DNA from: JBEAUL01 sp041161475
Lineage (GTDB): Bacteria > Pseudomonadota > Gammaproteobacteria > UBA6186 > Azoamicaceae
Length of the DNA: 31,312 nucleotides
Direction: 5' to 3'
Assembly (NCBI GenBank): GCA_041161475.1
Contig: JBEAUL010000094.1
Coordinates: 1-31,312, forward strand
The position numbers were made by a program, and so were the translations under genes. The notes under the pieces are model-generated. The model was not told where the DNA came from and did no database searches. It saw only the letters and a list, made by a program, of their open reading frames with translations. The first letter of the stretch is position 1, and each line of letters starts with the position of its first letter. Positions 25,027 through 31,312 of the stretch are shown here, one piece after another.

Positions 25027-26448
25027 TTAAAATGCCACCTGTAAGCGTAAAGCGAAGATATCTAAGCGACGTACGCCTGGTGTTGCAGCAGGAATTCTTC
25101 CAGCAACAGCGCCAATTGGGTTGATTCTAGCACGTACGTAGTTGGCTTTCACGGTCACATTTCTGTTGTAGAACCAGTTTAAGCCCAATGTTGCGTTGTG
25201 TTCAGAACCACCAAATACGTCTTTGTCATTCAAGTTAACATAGCTGTATCGTGCAGCCACTTCCCAAGCACCACAAGGGGAGCAAGGTTTTGGTGCGCTA
25301 AAGGTTCCTTTTCTCCAATCATAATGACGGGATTCACCAGTTAACATGTAGCCGGCTTGAATGTGCCAACCATTAAAGCTAACACTTTGTGCAGCTTGTC
25401 TGTTGACATGCGCTTTGTTCCATTCTGCTTGCGCAATAAATGGACCCCATAGACCAGCAGCTTCTAAGCCCCAGAACTTCATGTTTCTGGTGTTCATAAA
25501 GCCTGTATTCACCAAGGAAGCCGTGTTGCTTTGTCCAGCATTTAACGTACGACCAACAGCTTCAGGTGTTGTGGACAAAATACCATCCGCAATGTTGGCA
25601 CCACCAGCAAACTGGTTTAAGGACTGTTGACGTGTAGCAACCCCGAAGTGATACGCACTGCCTTCACGATGTACTGGGGAGAAGGTAATACGCGCAGATA
25701 CGGTCATGCGGTCAGAAGCTTTAGGATTACCTGTCGTAAAGCTGTTCGCAGGTGGTGCTGTAACGGAAGCAGCAACCGTGAACATGTCATACAGAGGCAG
25801 ATCAGCATAAATACCCAATCCTCTTACACCAGCGCTTTGTGGCACAGCGTAATAAGCCGCTGTCGTTGCAGCGATAGCAGGGGAAGCAACTGCTGCATTA
25901 GCAGAAGTAGTATACAAACCGGCTTCTGGGATCCATGAGAAGGTGCTTGTCATTAAGCTGGGCTCTAAGAACATCAAATCATTGGTATCACCCCAATTTT
26001 CTAAACCGAAAGGTAAGCCAAATTGACCAATAGCCACAGAACTGTAAGCATCGCGCTCTTCACTGCAGGTTGAAAAGCCTCTATATTTATAAGCTAAGTA
26101 AGCATCTTGAAAAACAACGGAACGGTTAGCATAACCACGAAAATCCATGTTTAACAAGTAAGCAAGGCAATCACCAACGCCACCGTTTAAGCTTACCCAT
26201 GCGCGACGAATATTTGCACTGCTTGGGAAATCTGTTTTCTTTTCATCAGAATTTGCAGAAAAGAAGGTTTGATCGACATGTAAGCGACCACCAATCTTAA
26301 ACCAGTACTTGGAATTGTCCGTATTGACTACGGTGAGTCCGCCTTTTGTTTTGACGCTGACTTCAGCCAATGCTGAACCGCCAGACAGTGCCATTCCCAA
26401 ACTTGTGAGGGTTAATCCAACCCACTGCAACTTAGAACGTTTCTTCAT
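25027..26448 (-). CDS. Phosphate-selective porin O/P-like outer-membrane protein
   Basis: The 473-aa protein has a cleavable signal peptide (MKKRSKLQWVGLTLTSLGMA, ending SALA at residue 28) and then a beta-strand-rich sequence typical of OprP/OprO-type porins (WFKIGGRLHVDQTFFS, NIRRAWVSLNGGVGDCLAYLL, VVFQDAYLAYKY, IGQFGLPFGLENW, WHIQAGYMLTGESR, WEVAARYSYVNLND, LGLNWFYNRNVTVKANYVRARIN). It ends in phenylalanine (LRLQVAF), the usual outer-membrane insertion signal. Internal segments are rich in Ala, Ser, Thr and Asn, as surface loops are. It probably forms a diffusion channel; the substrate is not known, and phosphate is only implied by the family name. A GGAGCAAAGG ribosome site precedes the ATG. 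Confidence 0.88.
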   Translation of the reverse strand: MKKRSKLQWVGLTLTSLGMALSGGSALAEVSVKTKGGLTVVNTDNSKYWFKIGGRLHVDQTFFSANSDEKKTDFPSSANIRRAWVSLNGGVGDCLAYLLNMDFRGYANRSVVFQDAYLAYKYRGFSTCSEERDAYSSVAIGQFGLPFGLENWGDTNDLMFLEPSLMTSTFSWIPEAGLYTTSANAAVASPAIAATTAAYYAVPQSAGVRGLGIYADLPLYDMFTVAASVTAPPANSFTTGNPKASDRMTVSARITFSPVHREGSAYHFGVATRQQSLNQFAGGANIADGILSTTPEAVGRTLNAGQSNTASLVNTGFMNTRNMKFWGLEAAGLWGPFIAQAEWNKAHVNRQAAQSVSFNGWHIQAGYMLTGESRHYDWRKGTFSAPKPCSPCGAWEVAARYSYVNLNDKDVFGGSEHNATLGLNWFYNRNVTVKANYVRARINPIGAVAGRIPAATPGVRRLDIFALRLQVAF

Positions 26449-26545
26449 GAACCTTTGCTCCTAATATTAGACACGCTTAACGTTTAAAACCTGTGGTCGT
26501 GGTGTTTGGTCAGGCCTCGCTCCACATCTCAAACCTTCAACAGGG

Positions 26546-26564
26546 TACTATCGACTTGATAGTA
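26546..26564. promoter_or_regulatory. Inverted repeat in the porin leader
   Basis: TACTATC and GATAGTA form a perfect 7-base dyad with a 5-base loop (GACTT), about 98 bases upstream of the porin ATG and downstream of its likely promoter. It could be an operator or an mRNA hairpin in the long 5' leader. Confidence 0.5.
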
Positions 26565-26602
26565 GCAAAAGTCTAAGATTAATTCCACATCGATACACCT
26601 AA

Positions 26603-26630
26603 ATTACTGTAGTTTGTTTTTCTTTGTCAA
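26603..26630 (-). promoter_or_regulatory. Candidate sigma-70 promoter for the porin
   Basis: On the minus strand a perfect TTGACA (26625-26630) and AGTAAT (26603-26608) are separated by 16 bases. It would give an mRNA leader of roughly 145-150 bases, unusually long, containing the inverted repeat. Confidence 0.5.
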
Positions 26631-26706
26631 ATTTATCTCATACATTTTATTCATTTTTTTTTTGATCTGGGGTCTGAATGTCTTGATTCTACTGGTATTC
26701 TAGGCA

Positions 26707-26748
26707 TTTTTTTCGAAAAAAATAAGAATAGTGCGCTGTGCGCTTCTT
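26707..26748 (-). terminator. Probable terminator of the pilVWX operon
   Basis: On the minus strand AAGAA-GCGC, a 3-base loop, then GCGC and TTCTT form a hairpin with a 4-base bulge, followed directly by ATTTTTTT. It lies about 48 bases after the last pilin gene. The bulge lowers stability, so this is likely but not certain. Confidence 0.5.
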
Positions 26749-26795
26749 TTTATTCCTGCATGAAAAATAATTATAAGGCAGTTACCACACTATCT

Positions 26796-26993
26796 TTAAT
26801 CCAAGATATTTGAAGCAATGCACTGCTGTTTTTGTTGAAACTGGCTGTATGCTCGATGCACCGATTGATGGGCTTTCAGTGTCATCGAGAGCACATGTAA
26901 ACTGGTTAAGGCACACAATCCCATGATAAACAGTGCAATAGGAAGCACAATTCCCCTGAAATTTTCTTTATAAAATGAACTATGGCAAAACAT
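26796..26993 (-). CDS. PilX-like short minor pilin assembly protein
   Basis: The 65-aa product begins MFCHSSFYKENFRGIVLPIALFIMGL, with one hydrophobic helix (about residues 14-34) following an arginine-glycine, the N-terminal pattern of PilX-type minor pilins. Only about 65 residues are present, whereas PilX proteins usually run to about 150-200. After the stop codon no continuation is evident, so this may be a truncated or reduced pilin. I chose the ATG at 26993, which overlaps the end of the pilW-like gene by 14 bases; a TTG at 27011 would add 6 residues. Confidence 0.5.
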   Translation of the reverse strand: MFCHSSFYKENFRGIVLPIALFIMGLCALTSLHVLSMTLKAHQSVHRAYSQFQQKQQCIASNILD

Positions 26994-27834
26994 TGCGTAC
27001 CCCAAACTCAACCTGGAATGGTCGAGGACTGTGTTGTAAACGCCACGTCACCCGCATACGACAAACATCTGACCAATCTTTGACCTGATTCGCATAAAAA
27101 TAATGACCTGGATGACACCTGCCGTTTTGTTGAAGTGCATACTGGACATTAAAACCCAATATCCCTCCCACCAATCCCATTGCATCATACCCTTCTATGC
27201 GTCGAAAAAGCGTATACGCTTTTGTTGTGCCATACGGTGCAAGCGATACAAAGTAGGTCACTTTTTCTACAGGGATTAGGTGCGCGTTGTCTCCATAAAC
27301 GCGCTCTATGGGCGAAGACAACTGAAAGCCTGTATCCCTGATCTCAGCGATACGCACCCACTCTCCACCGGTATCATCCATAAGCAAGGCACGATTTCCT
27401 GACTTCACTGGGTGAAAACTTAACTTTTTTTCACAAGCACCCTTGGCAGATACAAATGCATGACCCATGTTGGCCTGCACCGGACAAAATGCCATTGGAA
27501 TATCCCTAATGTTCAGCCTATCGCTTCCAGGTAATAATGCTTCAACGGTATTATCCAAGGCCACTGTTTTCCCATTAACCGCAGGACTTGTAATACCGCC
27601 AAGATAAACGAAAGCATCCATATCTTGTTTTAACGATAAAAAAATACTTCGATTGTTTCTATCCGCCAATAACCCCTGTCCCGTTTGATGCCATTGCCGA
27701 CGGCTGATATCAAACCACGTCATCGCGAGCTCAACAACCAGCAATCCAACCGCTAAACCTATCAACAAGGAAATAAGGGAAAAACCACCGTTGAAAGGGT
27801 AAAATCGAATTGCTGATCGTTGCCCAATTTCCAT
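26980..27834 (-). CDS. PilW-like minor pilin
   Basis: The 284-aa protein has a type IV prepilin-like N-terminus, NGG then FSLISLLIGLAVGLLVVELA, with likely cleavage after Gly17. The residue at mature position 5, usually Glu, is Ser. The rest is a soluble periplasmic pilin domain with some cysteines. The position between PilV-like and PilX-like genes and the length match PilW. It overlaps the pilV-like gene by 73 bases, which is unusual and means either tight coupling or a non-standard true start. Minor pilins initiate type IV pilus assembly at the inner membrane. Confidence 0.68.
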   Translation of the reverse strand: MEIGQRSAIRFYPFNGGFSLISLLIGLAVGLLVVELAMTWFDISRRQWHQTGQGLLADRNNRSIFLSLKQDMDAFVYLGGITSPAVNGKTVALDNTVEALLPGSDRLNIRDIPMAFCPVQANMGHAFVSAKGACEKKLSFHPVKSGNRALLMDDTGGEWVRIAEIRDTGFQLSSPIERVYGDNAHLIPVEKVTYFVSLAPYGTTKAYTLFRRIEGYDAMGLVGGILGFNVQYALQQNGRCHPGHYFYANQVKDWSDVCRMRVTWRLQHSPRPFQVEFGVRNVLP

Positions 27835-28157
27835 ACAAGATTTATCTGTTCTCTATTTTTTATTGACTGTATTTTCCAAGATAAAACACTACCAGGACGA
27901 TAGCTTACAAATTTTACTTGCATGGCCTCTAGCAATGCTAAGCGATCTTGATTATCCTTCGCATAGCGAAGGATGTCTGCCAAACTTTCCATTTGTATTA
28001 GGGCCCATCCTTTGGCCTCTGTTGTTTTTCGCAATTGCAATGCCAACTGAAATGTTGCTAAGCTACCCGCAGCAGACACCATGATAAGCGCAGAAGCCAA
28101 GCACGCCTCTAGCAACGTTGCACCCTTAACATGTTTTTTTCTACAGTTGACGTTCAT
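27762..28157 (-). CDS. PilV-like minor pilin
   Basis: The 131-aa protein carries a prepilin peptidase site: Lys11-Gly12 followed by ATLLEACLASALIMVSAAG, with the conserved Glu at mature position 5. A single hydrophobic helix is followed by a short soluble domain. It is the first gene of a minus-strand cluster with the PilW- and PilX-like genes. The common neighbours (fimT, pilY1, pilE) are not in the window. The ribosome site is weak. It is divergent from minC. Confidence 0.68.
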   Translation of the reverse strand: MNVNCRKKHVKGATLLEACLASALIMVSAAGSLATFQLALQLRKTTEAKGWALIQMESLADILRYAKDNQDRLALLEAMQVKFVSYRPGSVLSWKIQSIKNREQINLVWKLGNDQQFDFTLSTVVFPLFPC

Positions 28158-28208
28158 CGTAACAGAAGGCTATAACATAAGGGGATTAGCATCAGGAAAC
28201 CTATAAAT

Positions 28209-28964
28209 ATGTCCCAAGAAATTACAGCACCTTTACACACGACATTCGAACTCAAGGCTGGTTTACACCCCTTAACGGTTTTGGTTTTACTCGACACAAC
28301 CCTGCATATTTTTCACGATCAACTGCAAAAAAAAATTCAACAGGCCCCTAAATTTTTTGAAAATGCGCCCATTGTGCTAGATTTAGTTAAAATACAAACT
28401 CAATCTGAGCCCGTTCATTTTGATGCTATCCGGGAAATTTTAATCCAGCACCGTTTAATACCCGTAGGGGTTAAAAATGGTTCTGCACAACAACACAAAG
28501 ATGCAGTGGCCTCAGGGTTTGCCATTTTACAAGAGGGCGTCAAAAAAACCAACCCTGTAAGTAATTCAAGTCATGTGGCTACAAACAATGCCCCTCATAG
28601 CCTGCCACAAACACCAACCAGTGCACTCAGCTTATCCAGTTATGCCAAACTCGTCACCACCCAAGTGCGCTCAGGGCAACAAGTCTACGCCAAAGGGTGC
28701 GATCTAATCGTATTAGGCCCTATCAGCCAAGGTGCCGAATTATTGTCCGATGGCCATATTCATGTTTACGGTCCCTTGCGAGGCAGAGCCTTAGCAGGCA
28801 TTAATGGCAATAAATCTGCGCATATTTTTTGTCACAGTTTAGAGGCTGAATTGATTTCTATTGCCGGACACTACAAATTAAGCGAAGATATAGAAAAGAT
28901 TGCTTGGCGTGTGAGTGTGGATATTGCTTTAATTAACGGACAGCTCGACATTCGACTCATTTAA
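28209..28964 (+). CDS. minC: Septum site-determining protein MinC
   Basis: MinC inhibits FtsZ ring formation away from mid-cell. The N-terminal domain (about 10-105) is divergent but consistent (FELKAGLHPLTVLVLLDTTL, APIVLDLVKI). The C-terminal MinC beta-helix domain is clear from about 155: RSGQQVYAKGCDLIVLG, GAELLSDGHIHVYGPLRGRALAG and ELISIAGHY. The linker between the domains is Ser/Thr/Pro rich. The ribosome site is CAGGAAAC. minD follows after 50 bases. Confidence 0.95.
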   Translation: MSQEITAPLHTTFELKAGLHPLTVLVLLDTTLHIFHDQLQKKIQQAPKFFENAPIVLDLVKIQTQSEPVHFDAIREILIQHRLIPVGVKNGSAQQHKDAVASGFAILQEGVKKTNPVSNSSHVATNNAPHSLPQTPTSALSLSSYAKLVTTQVRSGQQVYAKGCDLIVLGPISQGAELLSDGHIHVYGPLRGRALAGINGNKSAHIFCHSLEAELISIAGHYKLSEDIEKIAWRVSVDIALINGQLDIRLI

Positions 28965-29014
28965 CCTTAAGCCATTTAACTATAATTTTATTGCTTTATT
29001 AAACGGAAAAAAAT

Positions 29015-29845
29015 ATGACCCTAGCAAAACATAACAGCACGATTATCGTGGTTACCTCAGGCAAAGGCGGTGTCGGCAAAACAACAACCAGTGCTGCTAT
29101 TGGCGCTGAACTGGCCTTACGCGGACACAAAACAGTGATTGTTGATTTTGATATTGGTTTGCGTAATTTAGATCTGATCATGGGATGCGAACGGCGCGTG
29201 GTCTTTGATTTTGTAAACGTGTTACATGGTGAAGCAAACTTGTCTCAAGCCCTCATTCGCGATAAACGTATTGAGCATTTGTTTATCTTACCCGCCTCCC
29301 AAACCCGTGACAAAGATGCGTTGACTGAAGTGGGCGTTGCTGCCGTCTTAGACGAATTACGTCAGAACTTTGAATATATCATTTGTGATTCTCCCGCAGG
29401 CATCGAAAAAGGCGCACTGATGGCACTGTATTTCGCCGATGAGGCCATTATCGTCACCAACCCAGAAATATCTTCGGTACGCGATTCCGATCGAATTATC
29501 GGTGTTTTAAACAGCCGATCAAAGCGTGCCTCCGATAATGAAGAAATGAAAAAACATCTGCTGATCACACGATACACCCCAGAGCGAGTAAGTCGCGGTG
29601 AAATGCTCAGTGCCCACGACGTTCAAGAAATTTTAGGTGTTCCATTGCTAGGCATTATCCCAGAATCATCTGCGATCTTAAATGCCTCAAATCATGGTGT
29701 ACCTATTACGCTGGATACCCCCAGTCAGGCACGAAAAGCGTATCAAACAGCGGTATCTCATCTACTAGGTGAAACACAGCATACCCCCAGTGGATGGCGT
29801 GCTTTGCTTAATGGTCTACCCTTTTTCAGGAGCACAACGGCATGA
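29015..29845 (+). CDS. minD: Septum site-determining ATPase MinD
   Basis: MinD is the membrane-binding ParA-family ATPase that recruits MinC and MinE. It has the deviant Walker A motif SGKGGVGKT (residues 15-23), VIVDFDIGLRNLDLIMGCE, ICDSPAGIEKGA (Walker B region) and IVTNPEISSVRDSDRIIG. The last residues, about 260-273 (GWRALLNGLPFFR), can form the amphipathic membrane-targeting helix. At 276 aa it is of normal length. A TATAAT at 28981-28986 lies in the minC-minD gap but lacks a clear -35 box. The stop overlaps the minE start (ATGA). Confidence 0.98.
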   Translation: MTLAKHNSTIIVVTSGKGGVGKTTTSAAIGAELALRGHKTVIVDFDIGLRNLDLIMGCERRVVFDFVNVLHGEANLSQALIRDKRIEHLFILPASQTRDKDALTEVGVAAVLDELRQNFEYIICDSPAGIEKGALMALYFADEAIIVTNPEISSVRDSDRIIGVLNSRSKRASDNEEMKKHLLITRYTPERVSRGEMLSAHDVQEILGVPLLGIIPESSAILNASNHGVPITLDTPSQARKAYQTAVSHLLGETQHTPSGWRALLNGLPFFRSTTA

Positions 29846-30141
29846 ATTTATTGGACTTATTTCGCTTTCAAGGGATCGGTAAAAAATCGGCTACTGTCGC
29901 CAAAGAGCGACTCAAAATTATCCTCTCTCATCAAAGTCCGGATGGCGAAGCCCCTGAGTTTTTACCAAGATTGCGTCAAGATATTTTGACAGTTATCCAA
30001 AAATATGCTCCCATCGATCCCGCTGAAATGACTGTGCAACTGCAAACCGAAGGCAACTGCTCTATTTTAGAACTCAACATTGCCCTGCCAAGCGAAGCGC
30101 TGAAGCGCTGTCACAGTGAAGCCTGCCAGTCTGTGTTATAA
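29842..30141 (+). CDS. minE: Cell division topological specificity factor MinE
   Basis: MinE drives the pole-to-pole oscillation of MinCD. The N-terminal segment MNLLDLFRF can act as a membrane-binding helix. It is followed by the anti-MinCD region (SATVAKERLKIILSHQ) and a C-terminal dimerisation domain (LRQDILTVIQKYAPID). At 99 aa it is slightly longer than usual. The ATG lies within ATGA overlapping the minD stop, so the two are translationally coupled. It is followed after 10 bases by the VgrG-like gene. Confidence 0.97.
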   Translation: MNLLDLFRFQGIGKKSATVAKERLKIILSHQSPDGEAPEFLPRLRQDILTVIQKYAPIDPAEMTVQLQTEGNCSILELNIALPSEALKRCHSEACQSVL

Positions 30142-30151
30142 TCCGCTCTAC

Positions 30152-31312
30152 ATGAAATCGAATACCCTTTTATTTGAATGTCGATTTGGGCATTTTCCAC
30201 CCGATCTGTTTCAAGTGATACATATTAGCAGCGAAAATGATTGCCTAAGTGGTTGTTATCAATACTGTATTGAATTAATCGTACCAAAACATATCCATAT
30301 TGATTCGTTTATTCAGCTCCCTGTACAACTCTGTGTCTATCCTGAATCAACAACGCGCCCTCGTCTTACAAAAAAAGTGCCTCTTTTAATCGCACAAGGA
30401 CAAGTAACGCATTATGAGACACGCCATCACGGTAATACCAACGGCTATCATGTGCGTATTGATGTGGCCTCATGGTTCAGTCAATTGCACAAAAAAGCAC
30501 ATTCTCGTGTCTTTGTTGACAAAACGCCTGAAGAAATTACCACAAGCATTTTTAAAGAAAATAATATTACCCCCCATCAATGGCGTTGGCATATTTCTTC
30601 TAATCATCGCTCTACAACACGCCTGCCATTATTGTTACAACTCAATGAGGATGACGCTACTTTTCTTCAACGCCTATGGGCCACACAAGATACAGCATTT
30701 GTTTTTGAACACACGGAATCAAAATCCATTTTACATATTGCCAGTACAGATAAGCTCGCCTCTATCTGTACATGGCAAACATCCAGCAACATCACCTATT
30801 GTCCCCCTAAAGGAATGGGGCGACAAACCGATGTTGCTGTTGACTGGTCTTATACCCTCCAATCGGATAACACACCCTCTCTGGTCTTAAAAACCCTTAG
30901 AACGGATATTCAAGTAGGGCAAGCGATTCGGTTTACAGAACCAGAACATGACTGGCTATCTGGCGAATACTGGGTGATTGCTCGACACATACAAGGCAAT
31001 TTTTCAGATCAACAGTCGACATTAGACTACTGCTGTGACTTAACCTTAATTCCACGCAATAGCCGTTTTAGCGCACCCCAGCTTGTTACTCCCGTTTATC
31101 CAGGGCTTAAAACCGCTTATATCGACACAGCCTCTCCTCATCTTGATGAGATGGGCGCCTACATTATACGTTTTCCTTTCGATAACAGAGATATTTCGGC
31201 AGGCCCTGGCTCGAATCGTGTTCGATTTGCAACCCCGTTTGGGGGAGAGGGCTATGGGTGGCATTTTCCCTTGCGACCCGGCACACAAGTGGTTGTTACC
31301 CTTAAAAATACG
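30152..31312 (+). CDS. VgrG-like type VI secretion spike protein, cut by the window edge
   Basis: A continuous open frame of 387 codons starts at the ATG at 30152 and runs to the last base without a stop, so the gene is partial on the right. Residues 1-270 fit the N-terminal gp27-like beta domain of VgrG proteins (LLQLNEDDATFLQRLWATQDTAFVFEH near 170-195, of the pattern 'nEtdyeFl.RL.eeeGi.y.F'). The last part is GPGSNRVRFATPFGGEGYGWHFPLRPGT, then VVVTLKN. The GWHFPLRPGTQVVV stretch is the start of the OB-fold/gp5 domain of VgrG. It begins 10 bases after minE with no Shine-Dalgarno, but with TATAAT at 30137-30142. No other T6SS gene lies in the window. Confidence 0.8.
   Translation, partial: MKSNTLLFECRFGHFPPDLFQVIHISSENDCLSGCYQYCIELIVPKHIHIDSFIQLPVQLCVYPESTTRPRLTKKVPLLIAQGQVTHYETRHHGNTNGYHVRIDVASWFSQLHKKAHSRVFVDKTPEEITTSIFKENNITPHQWRWHISSNHRSTTRLPLLLQLNEDDATFLQRLWATQDTAFVFEHTESKSILHIASTDKLASICTWQTSSNITYCPPKGMGRQTDVAVDWSYTLQSDNTPSLVLKTLRTDIQVGQAIRFTEPEHDWLSGEYWVIARHIQGNFSDQQSTLDYCCDLTLIPRNSRFSAPQLVTPVYPGLKTAYIDTASPHLDEMGAYIIRFPFDNRDISAGPGSNRVRFATPFGGEGYGWHFPLRPGTQVVVTLKNT

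Larger units (their letters stand above)
26449..26795. other. Long intergenic region between porin and minor pilins
   Basis: This 347-base gap holds no coding sequence that I can find. It contains a promoter-like pair for the porin (26603-26630), an inverted repeat in the porin leader (26546-26564), and a probable terminator for the pilin operon (26707-26748). The rest is AT-rich. Confidence 0.7.

Noticed and set aside
26706..26723. ATTTTTTTCGAAAAAAAT palindrome as an operator
   Set aside because: It is better explained as the T-run of the pilin-operon terminator; simple A/T runs make weak evidence for a binding site.
30414..30890. 158-codon plus-strand frame inside the right edge
   Set aside because: It lies in another frame within the continuous VgrG-like frame that starts at 30152, which has recognisable sequence features.
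31046..31288. 80-codon minus-strand frame
   Set aside because: It is antisense to the VgrG-like gene, and has no recognisable product or ribosome site.
1..31312. CRISPR array, insertion sequence, integrase or prophage
   Set aside because: I saw no regularly spaced direct repeats, transposase or integrase motifs, or phage structural cluster. The VgrG-like frame alone does not show a prophage.

Overview
The window looks like the chromosome of a gammaproteobacterium with moderate-to-low GC, probably of the Legionella/Coxiella type (Legionellales). Support comes from sdhCDAB divergent from gltA, yajC-secD-secF, tRNA-Gln/rplY/pth/ychF, an mlaA lipoprotein, minor pilin genes and minCDE. A periplasmic HAD-like protein resembling DUF2608, a family I associate with Legionella, Coxiella and Chlamydia, and two large unrecognised proteins with effector-like features also fit. 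The lineage is an inference from gene content, not a measured phylogeny.

Layout. (1) 1-4111 is an accessory patch. It holds a degenerate 52-column copy of the end of sdhB (158-213), then a two-gene cassette of unknown function (126 aa and 1074 aa) that runs up to the intact sdhB. (2) 4113-7343, minus strand, is sdhC-sdhD-sdhA-sdhB (respiratory complex II). It is divergent from gltA (citrate synthase), which is followed at short distance by a LemA protein and a membrane protein with a possible GIDE-type domain. (3) 10281-10751 is a small hypothetical on the minus strand. (4) 10949-16079 is yajC-secD-secF, followed directly by a putative glycosyltransferase and a DUF2608-like HAD protein. (5) 16210-18450 is an AT-rich, coiled-coil-like gene for a 746-aa protein with a central membrane hairpin. 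It sits next to tRNA-Gln(TTG). (6) 18862-21307 is rplY-pth-ychF. (7) 21304-24875, minus strand, is mlaA, a response regulator fused to a PP2C/SpoIIE-type phosphatase, and the PBP4-like peptidase dacB. (8) 25027-26448 is an OprP/O-like porin with a good promoter, an inverted repeat in its leader and a strong terminator. (9) 26796-28157, minus strand, is a reduced pilV-pilW-pilX minor pilin cluster. (10) 28209-30141 is minC-minD-minE. It is followed by an open reading frame running off the right edge (30152-31312), whose C-terminal part resembles a type VI secretion VgrG spike protein.

How the genes work together. Citrate synthase and succinate dehydrogenase supply the TCA cycle and electron transport. 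YajC/SecD/SecF assist protein export. MlaA, the porin and DacB maintain the outer membrane and the cell wall. MinCDE places the division septum. The parts that ordinary housekeeping does not explain are the sdhB-flanked two-gene cassette, the 746-aa membrane/coiled-coil protein beside tRNA-Gln, the glycosyltransferase and HAD genes behind secDF, and the VgrG-like gene behind minE.

Start codons GTG and TTG are common here (sdhC, the gene after lemA, secF, pth, dacB, the response regulator, mlaA).
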